Source: Stenotrophomonas koreensis (GTDB lineage Bacteria; Pseudomonadota; Gammaproteobacteria; Xanthomonadales; Xanthomonadaceae). From it: a stretch of 64,000 bases of DNA. The first letter of the stretch is position 1. Each line of letters begins with the position of its first letter. The notes beneath the pieces are model-generated. The model saw only the letters and a list, made by a program, of their open reading frames with translations, made no database searches and was not told the DNA's origin. The stretch is from positions 31,007 through 95,006 of the forward strand of contig NZ_LDJH01000027.1 in NCBI RefSeq assembly GCF_001431525.1, given 5' to 3'. Of the stretch, positions 63,204 through 64,000 are shown piece by piece. A program made the translations under genes and the position numbers.

Positions 63204-64000
63204 ATGATGCTGGTGATCACCCATCCGGCCTGCCTGGGGCATGATCCCGGCCCCGATCATCCCGAATGCCCACAACGCCTGAGCACGGTGACCCAGGCCC
63301 TGCGCGACGGGCTGGGCGAGGCATTGCGCTGGCAACAGGCGCGTCCGGTCAAATACGGCGAACTGGCCCGGGTGCATGATGCCGGGCTGATCGAAACGGT
63401 GATGGCCACCCAGGGCCAGCCGCTGCATGCGCTGGACCAGGACACCTATGCCTCGCCGGGTTCGGCCGAAGCGGCGGTGTATGCGGCCGGTGCCGGCATT
63501 GATGCGGTCGATGCCGTGATGGAGGGCAACGCCAGCAGCGTGTTCTGCGCGATCCGTCCGCCCGGCCACCACGCCACCGCCACCGCGGCGATGGGGTTCT
63601 GCCTGTTCAACAATGCCGCCATTGCCGCAGCCTATGCCTGTGACCGGCATGCACTGGAACGGGTAGCGGTGGTCGATTTCGATGTCCACCACGGCAACGG
63701 CACCCAGGACATCTTCCAGCACGAGCCACGCGTGGCCTATTTCTCCTGCCACCAGGCCGGCCTGTTCCCGTATTCGGGCCAGCGCCGTGAGCGCGGGCTG
63801 GGCAACATCTTCAATACTCTGCTGCCTGCAGGCAGCGGCGGCCTGCGCTTCCGCAACACCTGGGCCGACGAAATCCTGCCGGCCATTGACGACTTCCGGC
63901 CGCAGCTGCTGATCCTTTCGGCCGGTTTTGATGGCCATATGCGTGACCCGCAGGCCGACCTGATGCTCGATGCCGAGGACTTTGCCATGTCTCTTATCCA
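63204..64000 (+). CDS. histone deacetylase family protein (3' end cut by the window)
   Basis: Zinc hydrolase of the arginase-deacetylase superfamily; bacterial members deacetylate polyamines or act as acetoin-utilisation-like proteins. 265 codons are present. Motifs: HDPGPDHPECPQRL, RPPGHHATATAAMGFCLFNN, VDFDVHHGNGTQDIF with the metal Asp/His, and ILSAGFDGHMRDPQAD. GAGGAAACC precedes the ATG at 63204; the next codon is also ATG. The C-terminus is missing, so the substrate class cannot be judged. Confidence 0.92.
   Translation, partial: MMLVITHPACLGHDPGPDHPECPQRLSTVTQALRDGLGEALRWQQARPVKYGELARVHDAGLIETVMATQGQPLHALDQDTYASPGSAEAAVYAAGAGIDAVDAVMEGNASSVFCAIRPPGHHATATAAMGFCLFNNAAIAAAYACDRHALERVAVVDFDVHHGNGTQDIFQHEPRVAYFSCHQAGLFPYSGQRRERGLGNIFNTLLPAGSGGLRFRNTWADEILPAIDDFRPQLLILSAGFDGHMRDPQADLMLDAEDFAMSLI

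Overview
The window is 64 kb of GC-rich chromosomal DNA from a gammaproteobacterium of the Xanthomonadaceae, most likely Stenotrophomonas or a close relative. The basis is gene order (tRNA-tuf-tRNA-Trp-secE-nusG-rplKAJL-rpoBC; prs-ispE-lolB-TPR back to back with hemA-prfA), protein style (RpoB of 1,396 aa, OxyR with Cys199/Cys208, an XVIPCD-tailed protein) and base composition. No species-level call was possible without a search.

Layout. 1-13,400 (minus strand) is one transcription and translation block: tRNA-Tyr, tRNA-Gly, tRNA-Thr, tuf, tRNA-Trp, secE, nusG, rplK, rplA, rplJ, rplL, rpoB and rpoC, the last running off the left edge. It has a near-consensus promoter upstream of tRNA-Tyr, an L10 leader before rplJ and hairpins at the rplL-rpoB and rpoB-rpoC junctions. 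13,412-18,541 is a peptide-scavenging locus: an exported isoaspartyl peptidase, a cyanophycinase-like lipoprotein and a divergent TonB-dependent receptor, with a perfect palindrome between the divergent genes. 18,578-25,394 (minus) holds ychF, pth, rplY, prs, tRNA-Gln, ispE, lolB and a TPR protein. 25,460-30,363 (plus) holds hemA, prfA, an O-GlcNAc-transferase-like TPR protein and a PPK2 kinase.

30,373-46,588 is mixed housekeeping: a TlpA-like lipoprotein and a YihY membrane protein, a WrbA-like flavoprotein, a one-domain asparaginase homologue, a frameshifted small lipoprotein that resembles a subtilase propeptide beside an S8 protease, ilvE, a SufT-like protein, a DUF1631 protein, a tight plus-strand cluster (nitroreductase, exonuclease, Nudix hydrolase, N-formylglutamate amidohydrolase), pip and prmC. 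46,754-50,263 is a peroxide-response unit, ahpC-ahpF-oxyR, with an OxyR-like site before ahpC and strong hairpins between ahpC and ahpF. 50,457-56,988 holds rnk, msrA, glnS, a deaminase, rlmM and an EF-hand protein.

57,028-60,135 is the clearest accessory system: two tandemly duplicated lipoproteins directly upstream of a protein with an XVIPCD-like C-terminus. This is the layout of an antibacterial type IV secretion effector with its periplasmic immunity proteins. The right end carries the ubiH/ubiI pair (minus), an ATP:cobalamin adenosyltransferase and a truncated histone-deacetylase-family gene.
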